64,000 bases of DNA from Winogradskyella ursingii (lineage in GTDB: Bacteria > Bacteroidota > Bacteroidia > Flavobacteriales > Flavobacteriaceae). The notes beneath the pieces are model-generated. The model saw nothing but the letters and a program-made list of their open reading frames with translations, was not told the DNA's origin and ran no database searches. Shown here one piece after another: positions 8,440 through 15,982 of the stretch; within the stretch, counting starts at the first letter, position 1; each line of letters opens with the position of its first letter. A program made the position numbers and the translations under genes. Location: positions 186,001 through 250,000 of the forward strand of contig NZ_JABFDH010000006.1 of assembly GCF_013403975.1 (NCBI RefSeq), written 5' to 3'.

Positions 8440-9656
8440 AAAAATTAAAATATATACTGCTGTTTTTGTTTGTTTCCGCTTTCGCGAAAGCGCAACAATT
8501 ACAATCCTACATCCAAGAAGCCGAAGCCAACAATCCAGAAATTCAAGCCTTTGAATTGCGATACAACATTGCCGAAGAAAAGGTAAACGAAGCCAACTGG
8601 ATTCCCAATACCGAAGTAAGTGCCGGCTACTTTGTGAGTGAACCTGAAACAAGAGTGGGTGCGCAACGTGCACGAATAGGCGTAAAACAGATGTTGCCGT
8701 GGTTCGGAACTATTACAGCTCGTGAAAATTATGCCACCGCAATGGCAGATGCCGAATATGTGGACATCACGATCGCAAAGCGCAAGCTCGCACTTTCGGT
8801 TGCACAATCGTATTATCGACTATATGCTATTAGAGCCAAGCAAGCTGTGCTAAATGAAAATATTCAGCTATTGCAAACCTATGAGCGACTTGCACTCACG
8901 TCTGTAGAAGTAGGTAAAGCGAGTGCCGTAGATGTATTGAGACTTCAGATAAGACAGAACGAGTTACAACAACAAAAGGAAGTGCTGGAAGAAGAATTTA
9001 AAGCGGAACAAACTTCTTTTAACAATCTGCTCAACCGTGATGCAATGATGACGGTTATCGTCGTTCCAGAAATGGAAATTCCACAAGAAGACCCATTTTA
9101 TACTAATGAAGCGCTATCACTCAATCCTGAACTGCTTAAATACGATAAACTCTATGAATCAGTAGCACAATCTGAACTGCTCAACCAGCGTGAGAGTTTG
9201 CCTATGATTGGTTTTGGTGTAGACTACTTGCCCGTAACGGAACGCAGCGATGTCAACTTCAACGATAATGGGAAAGATGTATTGATGCCAATGGTGTCGG
9301 TTTCCATACCCATTTTCAACAATCGTTACAAATCCATTTCAAAACAAAATGAACTGCGACAGCAAGAAATAGAAACCCAGCGAGAACAGCGATTGAAAGT
9401 ATTGGAATCTGCTTTTGCGAAAGCGCAATCACAACGCAACCAAGCGCGCATCGCTTACAATACACAAGTCCGTAACTTGAAACAATCCCAAGATGCCGAG
9501 GAAATTCTGGTAAAAAATTATGAAACTGGCACTATCGATTTTAATGATGTGCTGGACATTCAGGAATTGCAGTTAAAATTTCAAATGAATCGAATCGAGT
9601 CGGTACGAATGTACTATGCACAATCGGCCATAATCAACTATTTAATAAATCAATAA
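8436..9656 (+). CDS. TolC-family outer-membrane efflux channel (CusC-like)
   Basis: A 406-residue outer-membrane factor. A signal peptide (MKKLKYILLFLFVSAFAKAQ) is followed by two repeats of the outer-membrane efflux protein domain, rich in heptad-like helices (EILVKNYETGTIDFNDVLDIQELQL in the second). The length is at the short end of the family. The start ATG overlaps the cusA stop (ATGA), implying translational coupling, so it is the exit duct of the same tripartite pump. The signal peptide residues AFAKA are encoded by a perfect copy of a 16-bp palindrome seen repeatedly in this block. Confidence 0.9.
   Translation: MKKLKYILLFLFVSAFAKAQQLQSYIQEAEANNPEIQAFELRYNIAEEKVNEANWIPNTEVSAGYFVSEPETRVGAQRARIGVKQMLPWFGTITARENYATAMADAEYVDITIAKRKLALSVAQSYYRLYAIRAKQAVLNENIQLLQTYERLALTSVEVGKASAVDVLRLQIRQNELQQQKEVLEEEFKAEQTSFNNLLNRDAMMTVIVVPEMEIPQEDPFYTNEALSLNPELLKYDKLYESVAQSELLNQRESLPMIGFGVDYLPVTERSDVNFNDNGKDVLMPMVSVSIPIFNNRYKSISKQNELRQQEIETQREQRLKVLESAFAKAQSQRNQARIAYNTQVRNLKQSQDAEEILVKNYETGTIDFNDVLDIQELQLKFQMNRIESVRMYYAQSAIINYLINQ
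8477..8492. repeat. 16-bp palindrome copy B (perfect)
   Basis: cgctttcgcgaaagcg is a perfect inverted repeat lying in the signal-peptide coding region of the TolC-like gene. Confidence 0.8.
9411..9426. repeat. 16-bp palindrome copy C (near match)
   Basis: gcttttgcgaaagcgc in the TolC-like gene carries the same core shifted by one base, with one mismatch. It again encodes Ala-Phe-Ala-Lys-Ala. Confidence 0.6.
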
Positions 9657-9672
9657 TTTAAACAAATATCTT

Positions 9673-10182
9673 ATGAAAAATGTAATTAGAACAACCGTAG
9701 TAATGCTTGCTTTGGTAAGCTTAATTTCCTGTAAGGATGAAACGAAAAAGGCTGAAAAGACAACAGATTCTAATACTGCTGTAACAACAGAATTGGCTTT
9801 TAAAGATGAAAGTGTAGAAAAACAATTTCAGCATTATATCCACCTTAAAACCGCATTGGTAAATTCAGATTTGGCCGAAGCGAAATCTGGTGCACAAATG
9901 CTTTCGGAAAATACAGATGATTCCACTTTAAAAGAATTGCTTTCTAAAATTTCAGCATCAAATGATATTGAAGATCAGCGTACTTTGTTTTCTGACGTAA
10001 CAGAGAAAATGACAGCGATTGTCAATGCATCAATTTCGTCTGGCGAAGTGTACCAGCAATTCTGCCCAATGGCTTTTAATAATGAAGGTGGCTATTGGTT
10101 ATCGACGGAAGAAGAAATTCGTAATCCTTACTTCGGCGACAGAATGCTTAAATGTGGCAAAGTGACGGAAACAATAAAATAA
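9673..10182 (+). CDS. DUF3347 lipoprotein, putative periplasmic metal-handling protein
   Basis: A 169-residue lipoprotein (lipobox LVSLISC, Cys20). After a charged linker comes a helical stretch (about 45-125) and a conserved C-terminal block with FCPMAFNN (Cys131), YWLSTEEEIRNPYFGD and MLKCG (Cys161). The same domain forms the C-terminus of the CusB adaptor encoded 2 kb downstream, so this is a free-standing copy of a module that the pump also carries. The paired Cys and Met residues are a plausible soft-metal site, which would allow it to deliver Cu(I) to the adaptor; that is inference. It lies 16 bp after the TolC-like gene, in the same operon. Confidence 0.85.
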   Translation: MKNVIRTTVVMLALVSLISCKDETKKAEKTTDSNTAVTTELAFKDESVEKQFQHYIHLKTALVNSDLAEAKSGAQMLSENTDDSTLKELLSKISASNDIEDQRTLFSDVTEKMTAIVNASISSGEVYQQFCPMAFNNEGGYWLSTEEEIRNPYFGDRMLKCGKVTETIK

Positions 10183-10317
10183 TTGCAAGAAGTCGAAAAT
10201 TACTGAATTAAGGCAAGTTAGTTGCAATGGCAGACAATGAACATTAATTCTGTATTGTTAATCGCCAACTCATTACGTCTAAAAAGTAAAAAATATAATC
10301 TAACTCATTGAATACTT

Positions 10318-10902
10318 ATGAAATACAAAATTTTGATAATCCTATTGGTAGTGGCTTTCATCGGTTGTAAAAACGAAGAAAAGAACAATCCCGAAATAGA
10401 GACAGAGCACAATCATACCCAAAGTGAACCTAAATCTGAGAACAAAAAAACACTAAGTCCACATACATCGGCAATGGCGATGATAGGAGATGCACATATC
10501 CATATAGATTATTCGTCGCCAGGGGTAAGGGATAGAATCATTTTCGGTGGACTGTTGGCTTACGACCAAGTCTGGCAGGCTGGTGCCCATATGGCTACTT
10601 GGTTGGAAACAAATAAGGATTTAGAAATTTATGGCAAGGTATTGAAAGCTGGGAAATATGGATTTTTTGTAATTCCGAATCAGGAAGAATGGACCGTCAT
10701 TTTCAACAATAATTGGAACCAACACGGTAAGGACGACTATACTGAAAATAATGATGTATTACGATTTAAAGTAACACCTGAAATTTCCGAAGAAATCAAG
10801 GAACATTTAGAATATAGTGTAAACAAAACATCTGAGAATTCTGGAACAATCTCAATGAGTTGGGAAAAAGTAACGATTGAATTTCCTTTTGAAGTAAAAT
10901 AA
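10318..10902 (+). CDS. DUF2911 lipoprotein
   Basis: A 194-residue lipoprotein (lipobox VVAFIGC, Cys17) with a His/Glu-rich linker (IETEHNHTQSEP). The DUF2911 domain occupies about residues 48-160 and is recognised from SPHTSAMAMIGDAHIHIDY, the RDRIIFGGLLAYDQVWQAGA segment and KAGKYGFFVIPNQEEWTVIF. The family is widespread in Bacteroidota and has no established activity. This copy is unusual in its added His residues (HIHIDY, GAHMATW), which fit the metal context of the operon. A gap of 135 bp precedes it, larger than the others in the cassette, so an internal promoter is possible. Confidence 0.85.
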   Translation: MKYKILIILLVVAFIGCKNEEKNNPEIETEHNHTQSEPKSENKKTLSPHTSAMAMIGDAHIHIDYSSPGVRDRIIFGGLLAYDQVWQAGAHMATWLETNKDLEIYGKVLKAGKYGFFVIPNQEEWTVIFNNNWNQHGKDDYTENNDVLRFKVTPEISEEIKEHLEYSVNKTSENSGTISMSWEKVTIEFPFEVK

Positions 10903-10926
10903 TAAGTAACAAAAAAACCACTAATT

Positions 10927-11415
10927 ATGAACGCAAACGAACACTCAAATTCAGAAAAATCAAAAAATCACTACACACGTTTTGTGGCAATGTTAGCTTG
11001 CTCTTTTGTAGCCATGTACATCACAATGTATTTAAATACGTATGAATGGGACCACGTATGGTTTAGTCTTACTAGATTTTATATGGTCTGCTTAGGTATC
11101 GCAGCTATGGCCATCATTATGTTTGTGGCAATGCGTAGTATGTACAACAATAAAAAGAAAAATATTGCCATAGTCTTGGGAAGTATCGTTCTCTTTATTG
11201 GCGCATTGGGACTGGTACGTGACCAAAAGTCAACCGTAGGCGATGTACTTTATATGAAAGGTATGATACCACACCATTCCATCGCAATCCTTACCAGCGA
11301 GCGAGCCGATATCCAAGACCCAGAAGTCAAGAAATTGGCAGAAGAAATTATAAAAGCACAACGTAAGGAAATCGCTGAGATGAAAGCAATGATTGAGCGT
11401 TTAGAAAACGAGTAA
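10927..11415 (+). CDS. DUF305 membrane protein with metal-ligand-like HH motif
   Basis: A 162-residue protein. Three hydrophobic helices (about residues 22-40, 45-68 and 76-95) precede a C-terminal DUF305 segment with MKGMIPHHSIAILTSERA and a helix ending KAQRKEIAEMKAMIERLE. DUF305 proteins commonly occur with copper-resistance genes, and the MxxxHH signature is a likely ligand set, here facing the periplasm if the three-helix topology is right. It lies 24 bp after the DUF2911 gene and 6 bp before the CDF-like gene, so it is certainly co-transcribed with them. A role in metal binding or transfer is inferred. Confidence 0.85.
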   Translation: MNANEHSNSEKSKNHYTRFVAMLACSFVAMYITMYLNTYEWDHVWFSLTRFYMVCLGIAAMAIIMFVAMRSMYNNKKKNIAIVLGSIVLFIGALGLVRDQKSTVGDVLYMKGMIPHHSIAILTSERADIQDPEVKKLAEEIIKAQRKEIAEMKAMIERLENE

Positions 11416-11421
11416 AATAAA

Positions 11422-12213
11422 GTGGAAAAATCAATATTTAATATATCAAAAATGGATTGCCCTTCTGAAGAATCTATGATTCGGATGAAGTTGGATTCGG
11501 TTGGTCATATTTCAAAATTGGATTTCGATATTCCCAATAGAAAATTGACAGTTTTCCATAATGGAAACTTGGAAGAAATTCAGAAAGCCATTAAAGACTT
11601 AAAGTTTAATGATGAGTTGATTTCTTCAGAACCAACCGATGAAGTAATTATTGAAGACTCAAACAACCAGCGAAAGCTATTATGGTCAGTTTTGATTATC
11701 AACTTTGTCTTTTTTGTTATTGAAATGGCTACGGGATTGATTTCAAAATCAATGGGTCTAATTGCAGACAGTCTTGATATGCTGGCAGATTCATTTGTAT
11801 ATGGTTTAAGTCTTTTTGCAGTAGGCGGTTCCCTACTACTTAAAAAGAGAATAGCAACAACTGCGGGATATTTTCAGATACTTCTTGCGGTTATTGGAAT
11901 TGTAGAAATAGTGAGAAGATTTATAAACCCAACAGAAGTTCCGAATTTTAAGACAATGATTATTGTCTCAATATTGGCACTATTGGCCAATGGACTATGT
12001 CTATTTCTTCTTCAAAAATCTAAAAGTAAAGAAGCGCATATGCAGGCCAGTATGATTTTCACATCAAATGATGTCATCATTAACTCTGGAGTTATAATAG
12101 CTGGGCTTTTAGTATTATGGACTGGCTCACGATTGCCTGATTTAATTATAGGTGCAATCGTTTTTATAGTAGTGGTCCGTGGTGCTCTCAATATTTTAAA
12201 ATTAGGAAAATAA
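11422..12213 (+). CDS. Cation transporter: HMA-like domain fused to CDF-type membrane domain
   Basis: A 263-residue protein using a GTG start at 11422; the alternative ATG at 11452 would cut the N-terminal domain. Residues 1-65 resemble a heavy-metal-associated domain with MDCPSEE in place of the usual CxxC loop, so only one Cys is kept. From about residue 72 there are six hydrophobic segments. DSLDMLADS in the second helix and SNDVIINSG in the fifth occupy the metal-site positions of cation diffusion facilitators, with Asp and Asn replacing His. It lies 4 bp upstream of cusB. The metal exported, or moved from cytosol to periplasm for the RND pump, is not determined. Confidence 0.82.
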   Translation: MEKSIFNISKMDCPSEESMIRMKLDSVGHISKLDFDIPNRKLTVFHNGNLEEIQKAIKDLKFNDELISSEPTDEVIIEDSNNQRKLLWSVLIINFVFFVIEMATGLISKSMGLIADSLDMLADSFVYGLSLFAVGGSLLLKKRIATTAGYFQILLAVIGIVEIVRRFINPTEVPNFKTMIIVSILALLANGLCLFLLQKSKSKEAHMQASMIFTSNDVIINSGVIIAGLLVLWTGSRLPDLIIGAIVFIVVVRGALNILKLGK

Positions 12214-12217
12214 AATT

Positions 12218-13957
12218 ATGAATATGAAAAAGACCATTTTATATATCGCATTAGCCGTTATAATAGGTTTGGGCGCAGGCTGGCTTATTTTTGGTAATGG
12301 CTCAGACGATGCTGCAAATAAGGATATGTCTGATATGTCTGACCACGACCATTCTGGCGAGAGCGCTGATCAGATGTGGACGTGCTCAATGCACCCACAA
12401 ATTATGCAACCCGAAGCTGGTGATTGTCCTATTTGTGGGATGGACTTAATCCCTGCTGAAACTGGTGCAGAGGGTCTCGCAGCAAACGAGATAAAAATGA
12501 CTGAAAATGCAATGGCGTTGGCAAATATCCAAACTACCATTGTAGGTAATGCAGAAACAAGCGATGATGATGGGGTGGTATCCCTTTCGGGAAAAATAGC
12601 TGCAAACGAAGAAAACAATACCGTACAATCCAGCTATTTTAAAGGAAGGATTGAACAACTCAACGTGAACTATGAAGGACAGCAAGTAAACCGTGGTCAG
12701 CTATTGGCAACCATTTACGCACCAGACCTTGTCGCGGCACAGCAGGAATTGATTACCGCAGCATCCCTAAAAGCATCGCAACCCGCTTTATACAAAGCCG
12801 TGCGCAATAAGCTCAAAAACTGGAAACTTTCAGATACGCAAATCAATGATATAGAAGAAAGTGGAGCGGTACGTGAGAACTTTCCGATTTATGCGACGGT
12901 TTCCGGAACGGTTTCAGAAGTAATGGCAGTACAGGGCGATTACGTAAATCAAGGTGAACCTATTGTGAAATTGAGCAATTTGAATTCGGTTTGGGCAGAA
13001 TTTGATGCTTATGAAAATCAGATAGCACAGTTCAATGTTGGGCAAAAAATCAACATCACTACCAATGCCTATCCAAACAAAGAATTTGAAGGCACTATTT
13101 CTTTTATTGACCCTATTTTAAATAATACAACACGTACAGTAACGGTACGTGCAACTCTGCAAAATAGAGACGACCTATTTAAACCAGGAATGTTTGTGAC
13201 GGGCAAAGTCATAGGCACAACGCAAACTATGGAAAATACACTTACCGTACCTGCAAGTGCTGTACTATGGACGGGCGAGCGCTCCTTGGTATATGTAAAA
13301 ACCAATCCTAATGAGCCTGTTTTTGAAATGCAAGAAGTGACATTGGGCAATCGCTCTGGCGAAACTTACCAAGTCTCGGCTGGATTAAATAATGGCGATG
13401 AAATAGTAACCAATGGAACGTTTACCGTAGATGCAGCGGCACAACTACAGGGTAAAAAATCAATGATGAATCAGCAGATGATGCAGGATGAATCAGCTAT
13501 GATGGACGATATGAAGATGAGTTTCAGTAACGGTTTTAGTTCTGCATTTAATGAAGCACTACCGTCATATCTCAAAATGAAAGATGCCCTTGTAGCAAGT
13601 GAAGCAAGTCAGGTTTCCGATTTCGCGAAAGCGACTTCAGAAAAATTAAAAGCAATTGCAACAACCAATTTAGGCACGATGGAAAAACAACATCTAAACA
13701 AAAGTATAGAGATGCTGGATGCCATTGCAAACAATGACATTCTGGAAAACCAGCGAGCACATTTTGTAATACTAAATGAGAATATCGTGCCTATTGCAAT
13801 AAACATAGAAAACTCGACAAATTACTACGTCCAAAAATGCCCGATGGCAAACAACAATAAGGGTGCAGTTTGGTTAAGTACAGAAGAAGAAATAAGGAAT
13901 CCATATTACGGTGATGCAATGTTGACTTGTGGAGAGGTAAAACAAGTTATAGAATAA
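12218..13957 (+). CDS. cusB: CusB-type periplasmic adaptor with N-terminal HMBD and C-terminal DUF3347
   Basis: A 579-residue membrane-fusion protein linking CusA with the TolC-like channel. One membrane helix (residues 5-25) is followed by a Met/His/Asp-rich spacer and a heavy-metal-binding domain: WTCSMHPQI then CPICGMDLIP (Cys56, Met58, His59, Cys70, Cys73, Met75). Residues about 90-410 form the barrel-sandwich, hairpin and beta-barrel modules (GRIEQLNVNYEGQQVNRGQ; NGDEIVTNGTFTVDAAAQL). The last 130 residues are a DUF3347 domain with KCPMANNNKGAVWLS (Cys541) and MLTCGE (Cys571). A second in-frame ATG lies at 12224. The gene sits 2.6 kb after the channel gene and closes the cassette, an unusual order. 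Confidence 0.92.
   Translation: MNMKKTILYIALAVIIGLGAGWLIFGNGSDDAANKDMSDMSDHDHSGESADQMWTCSMHPQIMQPEAGDCPICGMDLIPAETGAEGLAANEIKMTENAMALANIQTTIVGNAETSDDDGVVSLSGKIAANEENNTVQSSYFKGRIEQLNVNYEGQQVNRGQLLATIYAPDLVAAQQELITAASLKASQPALYKAVRNKLKNWKLSDTQINDIEESGAVRENFPIYATVSGTVSEVMAVQGDYVNQGEPIVKLSNLNSVWAEFDAYENQIAQFNVGQKINITTNAYPNKEFEGTISFIDPILNNTTRTVTVRATLQNRDDLFKPGMFVTGKVIGTTQTMENTLTVPASAVLWTGERSLVYVKTNPNEPVFEMQEVTLGNRSGETYQVSAGLNNGDEIVTNGTFTVDAAAQLQGKKSMMNQQMMQDESAMMDDMKMSFSNGFSSAFNEALPSYLKMKDALVASEASQVSDFAKATSEKLKAIATTNLGTMEKQHLNKSIEMLDAIANNDILENQRAHFVILNENIVPIAINIENSTNYYVQKCPMANNNKGAVWLSTEEEIRNPYYGDAMLTCGEVKQVIE
13618..13633. repeat. 16-bp palindrome copy D (one mismatch)
   Basis: cgatttcgcgaaagcg in the 3' part of cusB differs from the perfect palindrome at one base. 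Confidence 0.65.
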
Positions 13958-14334
13958 TTACAATAAAAACAGGTGTATTGAGAATACATGAAGCTGTTGT
14001 AACTTTTGGTTATGATATTGAAATGTTGCATGCGATGAACAAGCTTAGGATGATTTTACCAGGATGTTGAAAATACGACCGCAACGTGATAAAGGGAGAA
14101 TCGGCTGAAACCAAAATTGATGAACATTCATATCACGACCAGTAAAATACTTTTAATGATGTCTTAAAGGCTTTAAACCCCTAAGAGGAATTGTTTATTT
14201 GATCTAATAATTATTAAATTAAATATCAAATTGAAGACTGCTAAATTTCATGGAACTATTGCTACTTTTTGTACCTCAAATCATTATAAGTACTATAAAT
14301 ACTAGGTAACTTAATTCTGTATCGGAAAGTAAAT
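13958..14334 (+). other. Gene-free stretch, possibly a decayed reading frame
   Basis: No intact gene is visible in these 377 bp between the cusB stop and the oxidoreductase stop. One plus-strand frame (TTG at 13978 onward) reads through to about 14187 with only two stops, TGA at 14068 and TAA at 14143. It gives sensible segments such as HEAVVTFGYDIEMLHAMN, KYDRNVIKGESAETKIDEH and NTFNDVLKALNP. I do not recognise the protein. It could be a degraded gene at the border of the acquired cassette, or chance. The remainder is AT-rich without a clear hairpin. Confidence 0.25.
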
Positions 14335-15759
14335 TTAGAATGTTATTTTCTTCAAAACGCTTTGTGCAGCCCAATAGCCACACATCCCATGTACACCACC
14401 ACCTGGTGGAGTAGATGCCGAACATATAAAAAGTTTTTTATTAGGTGTGGTATAAGGATCCCATCGCAAAGCTGGTCGAGCAAACAATTGTCCCATAGTA
14501 TTTGCGCCTCCTGAAATAGAACCTCCAACATTGTTGGGATTGTATTGTTCAAAACCCTTGGAATTAGTAATATACCTTTTCAAAATTAAATCCTTAAAAC
14601 CTGGTGCAAAACGTTCCATTTGGTTTTCAATAACTGCTGTTAAATCTTTGGTCGAACCATGTGGAACATGGCAATAAGCATAACCTGTGTGTTTTCCCAT
14701 TGGTGCACGTGTCGGATCAATTTCACTCTGCTGATTTACCAGCACATAAGGTTTTTCGCTATGAATATTGTTCCACGCTTGATATTCGCTTAAAGCTATT
14801 TCTTTATGCGTACCGCCCAAATGTACTGTAGCGGCATTATTACATCGCTGATCCTTCCAAGGAATGGCACCATCCAACGCCCAATCTATCTTAAATAATC
14901 CAGGCCCATATTTGAATCGGGAAAGCCGTGCTTTATAACTTGATGGCAATGCATCATCAGCGATTTGAATGAATTGTTTCGGGTCGGTATCAAATATATA
15001 AGCTTTAGCTTCTGGTAATTGGGATAAAGATTTGACAAGCGTATTAGTCTGTATTTCACCACCCAATGTTTTAAAATAAGCCGCCATCGATTGGGTAATT
15101 GCTGTGGAACCACCTTTTGCAACAGGCCAGTCCGTTAGGTGCCCTGATAATGCCAATAAAATACCAAAAGAAGAGGTGAATTTAAAGTCCAAAGGAACGA
15201 TACTATGTGCTGCACAACCAGCAAACAATGCTTTAGCACGATCTTCTTTGAAATGTTTCTCCATTAAATATTTTGCTGAATGCATTGCTTTTAAGCCAAA
15301 TTTTGCAAATAGAAAGGGATGTTTAGGAAAACTCAGTGGTTTTAATACATCATCAAGGAGTTGTTCACCTTGTTCAACAAATGGCCGAAACATTTGTTCC
15401 CAGGCCTTTCCATCAACACCAATACTTTCTGAAGTTTCCTGAAGTGAGCGCGATAGCAAAACTGCAGGCCCATCATCCAAAGGATGTGCGACTGATACGG
15501 ATGGGTATAGCCATTCTAAACCATAATTTTCGAGTGGTAGAGTCTTTAAATAGGGTGATAATTTTCCAAGCGGATGTACTCCAGAACAAAAATCGTGTTT
15601 AAACCCTGGAAGCGTCAATTCATGAGTCTGGGTACCACCACCAATTTGTGATGAAGCCTCTAGAATTTTAACATTCAACTGATTTTGGGCTAATGCAATG
15701 GCAGCCGCAAGACCGTTTGGACCAGAGCCGATAACTACGGCATCATATGTTTTTGACAT
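14335..15759 (-). CDS. FAD-dependent oxidoreductase, PYROXD2/phytoene-desaturase-like
   Basis: A 474-residue flavoprotein. The N-terminus has the dinucleotide-binding motif YDAVVIGSGPNGLAAAIALA followed by the acidic LEASSQIGGGTQT, and the C-terminus has the second FAD contact CSASTPPGGGVHGMCGYWAA. This is the amine-oxidase/phytoene-desaturase superfamily, closest to the PYROXD2-like branch rather than to true carotenoid enzymes, which keep other C-terminal features. The substrate is unknown. It is convergent with the metal cassette and divergent, across 223 bp, from the persulfide dioxygenase gene, so it stands alone. No signal peptide is present. Confidence 0.82.
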   Translation of the reverse strand: MSKTYDAVVIGSGPNGLAAAIALAQNQLNVKILEASSQIGGGTQTHELTLPGFKHDFCSGVHPLGKLSPYLKTLPLENYGLEWLYPSVSVAHPLDDGPAVLLSRSLQETSESIGVDGKAWEQMFRPFVEQGEQLLDDVLKPLSFPKHPFLFAKFGLKAMHSAKYLMEKHFKEDRAKALFAGCAAHSIVPLDFKFTSSFGILLALSGHLTDWPVAKGGSTAITQSMAAYFKTLGGEIQTNTLVKSLSQLPEAKAYIFDTDPKQFIQIADDALPSSYKARLSRFKYGPGLFKIDWALDGAIPWKDQRCNNAATVHLGGTHKEIALSEYQAWNNIHSEKPYVLVNQQSEIDPTRAPMGKHTGYAYCHVPHGSTKDLTAVIENQMERFAPGFKDLILKRYITNSKGFEQYNPNNVGGSISGGANTMGQLFARPALRWDPYTTPNKKLFICSASTPPGGGVHGMCGYWAAQSVLKKITF

Positions 15760-15982
15760 AAGTTAAAATTACTAAAGATATTATTTTAAAACGATTTTCT
15801 CAGATGTTGATATGGGTGGGTATTAAATCAAATATTTGTTTTTAAGTTTATCATCTTGAATGTTATATTATTTGTTTTCATCCTTCTTTCTTTATTGCAT
15901 TATCCTTTTTGTTAAGTGAGTTAACATTTAACTAACGAACTTTATATTTTTAAAGGAATAAAATCAACTAAAAACAAGAATT

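Noticed and set aside
10183..10317. Possible recombination or attachment site in the gap before the DUF2911 gene
   Set aside because: Loose repeats of AGTTAGTTG and AACTC were seen, but no exact direct or inverted pair of useful length, and no integrase is near.
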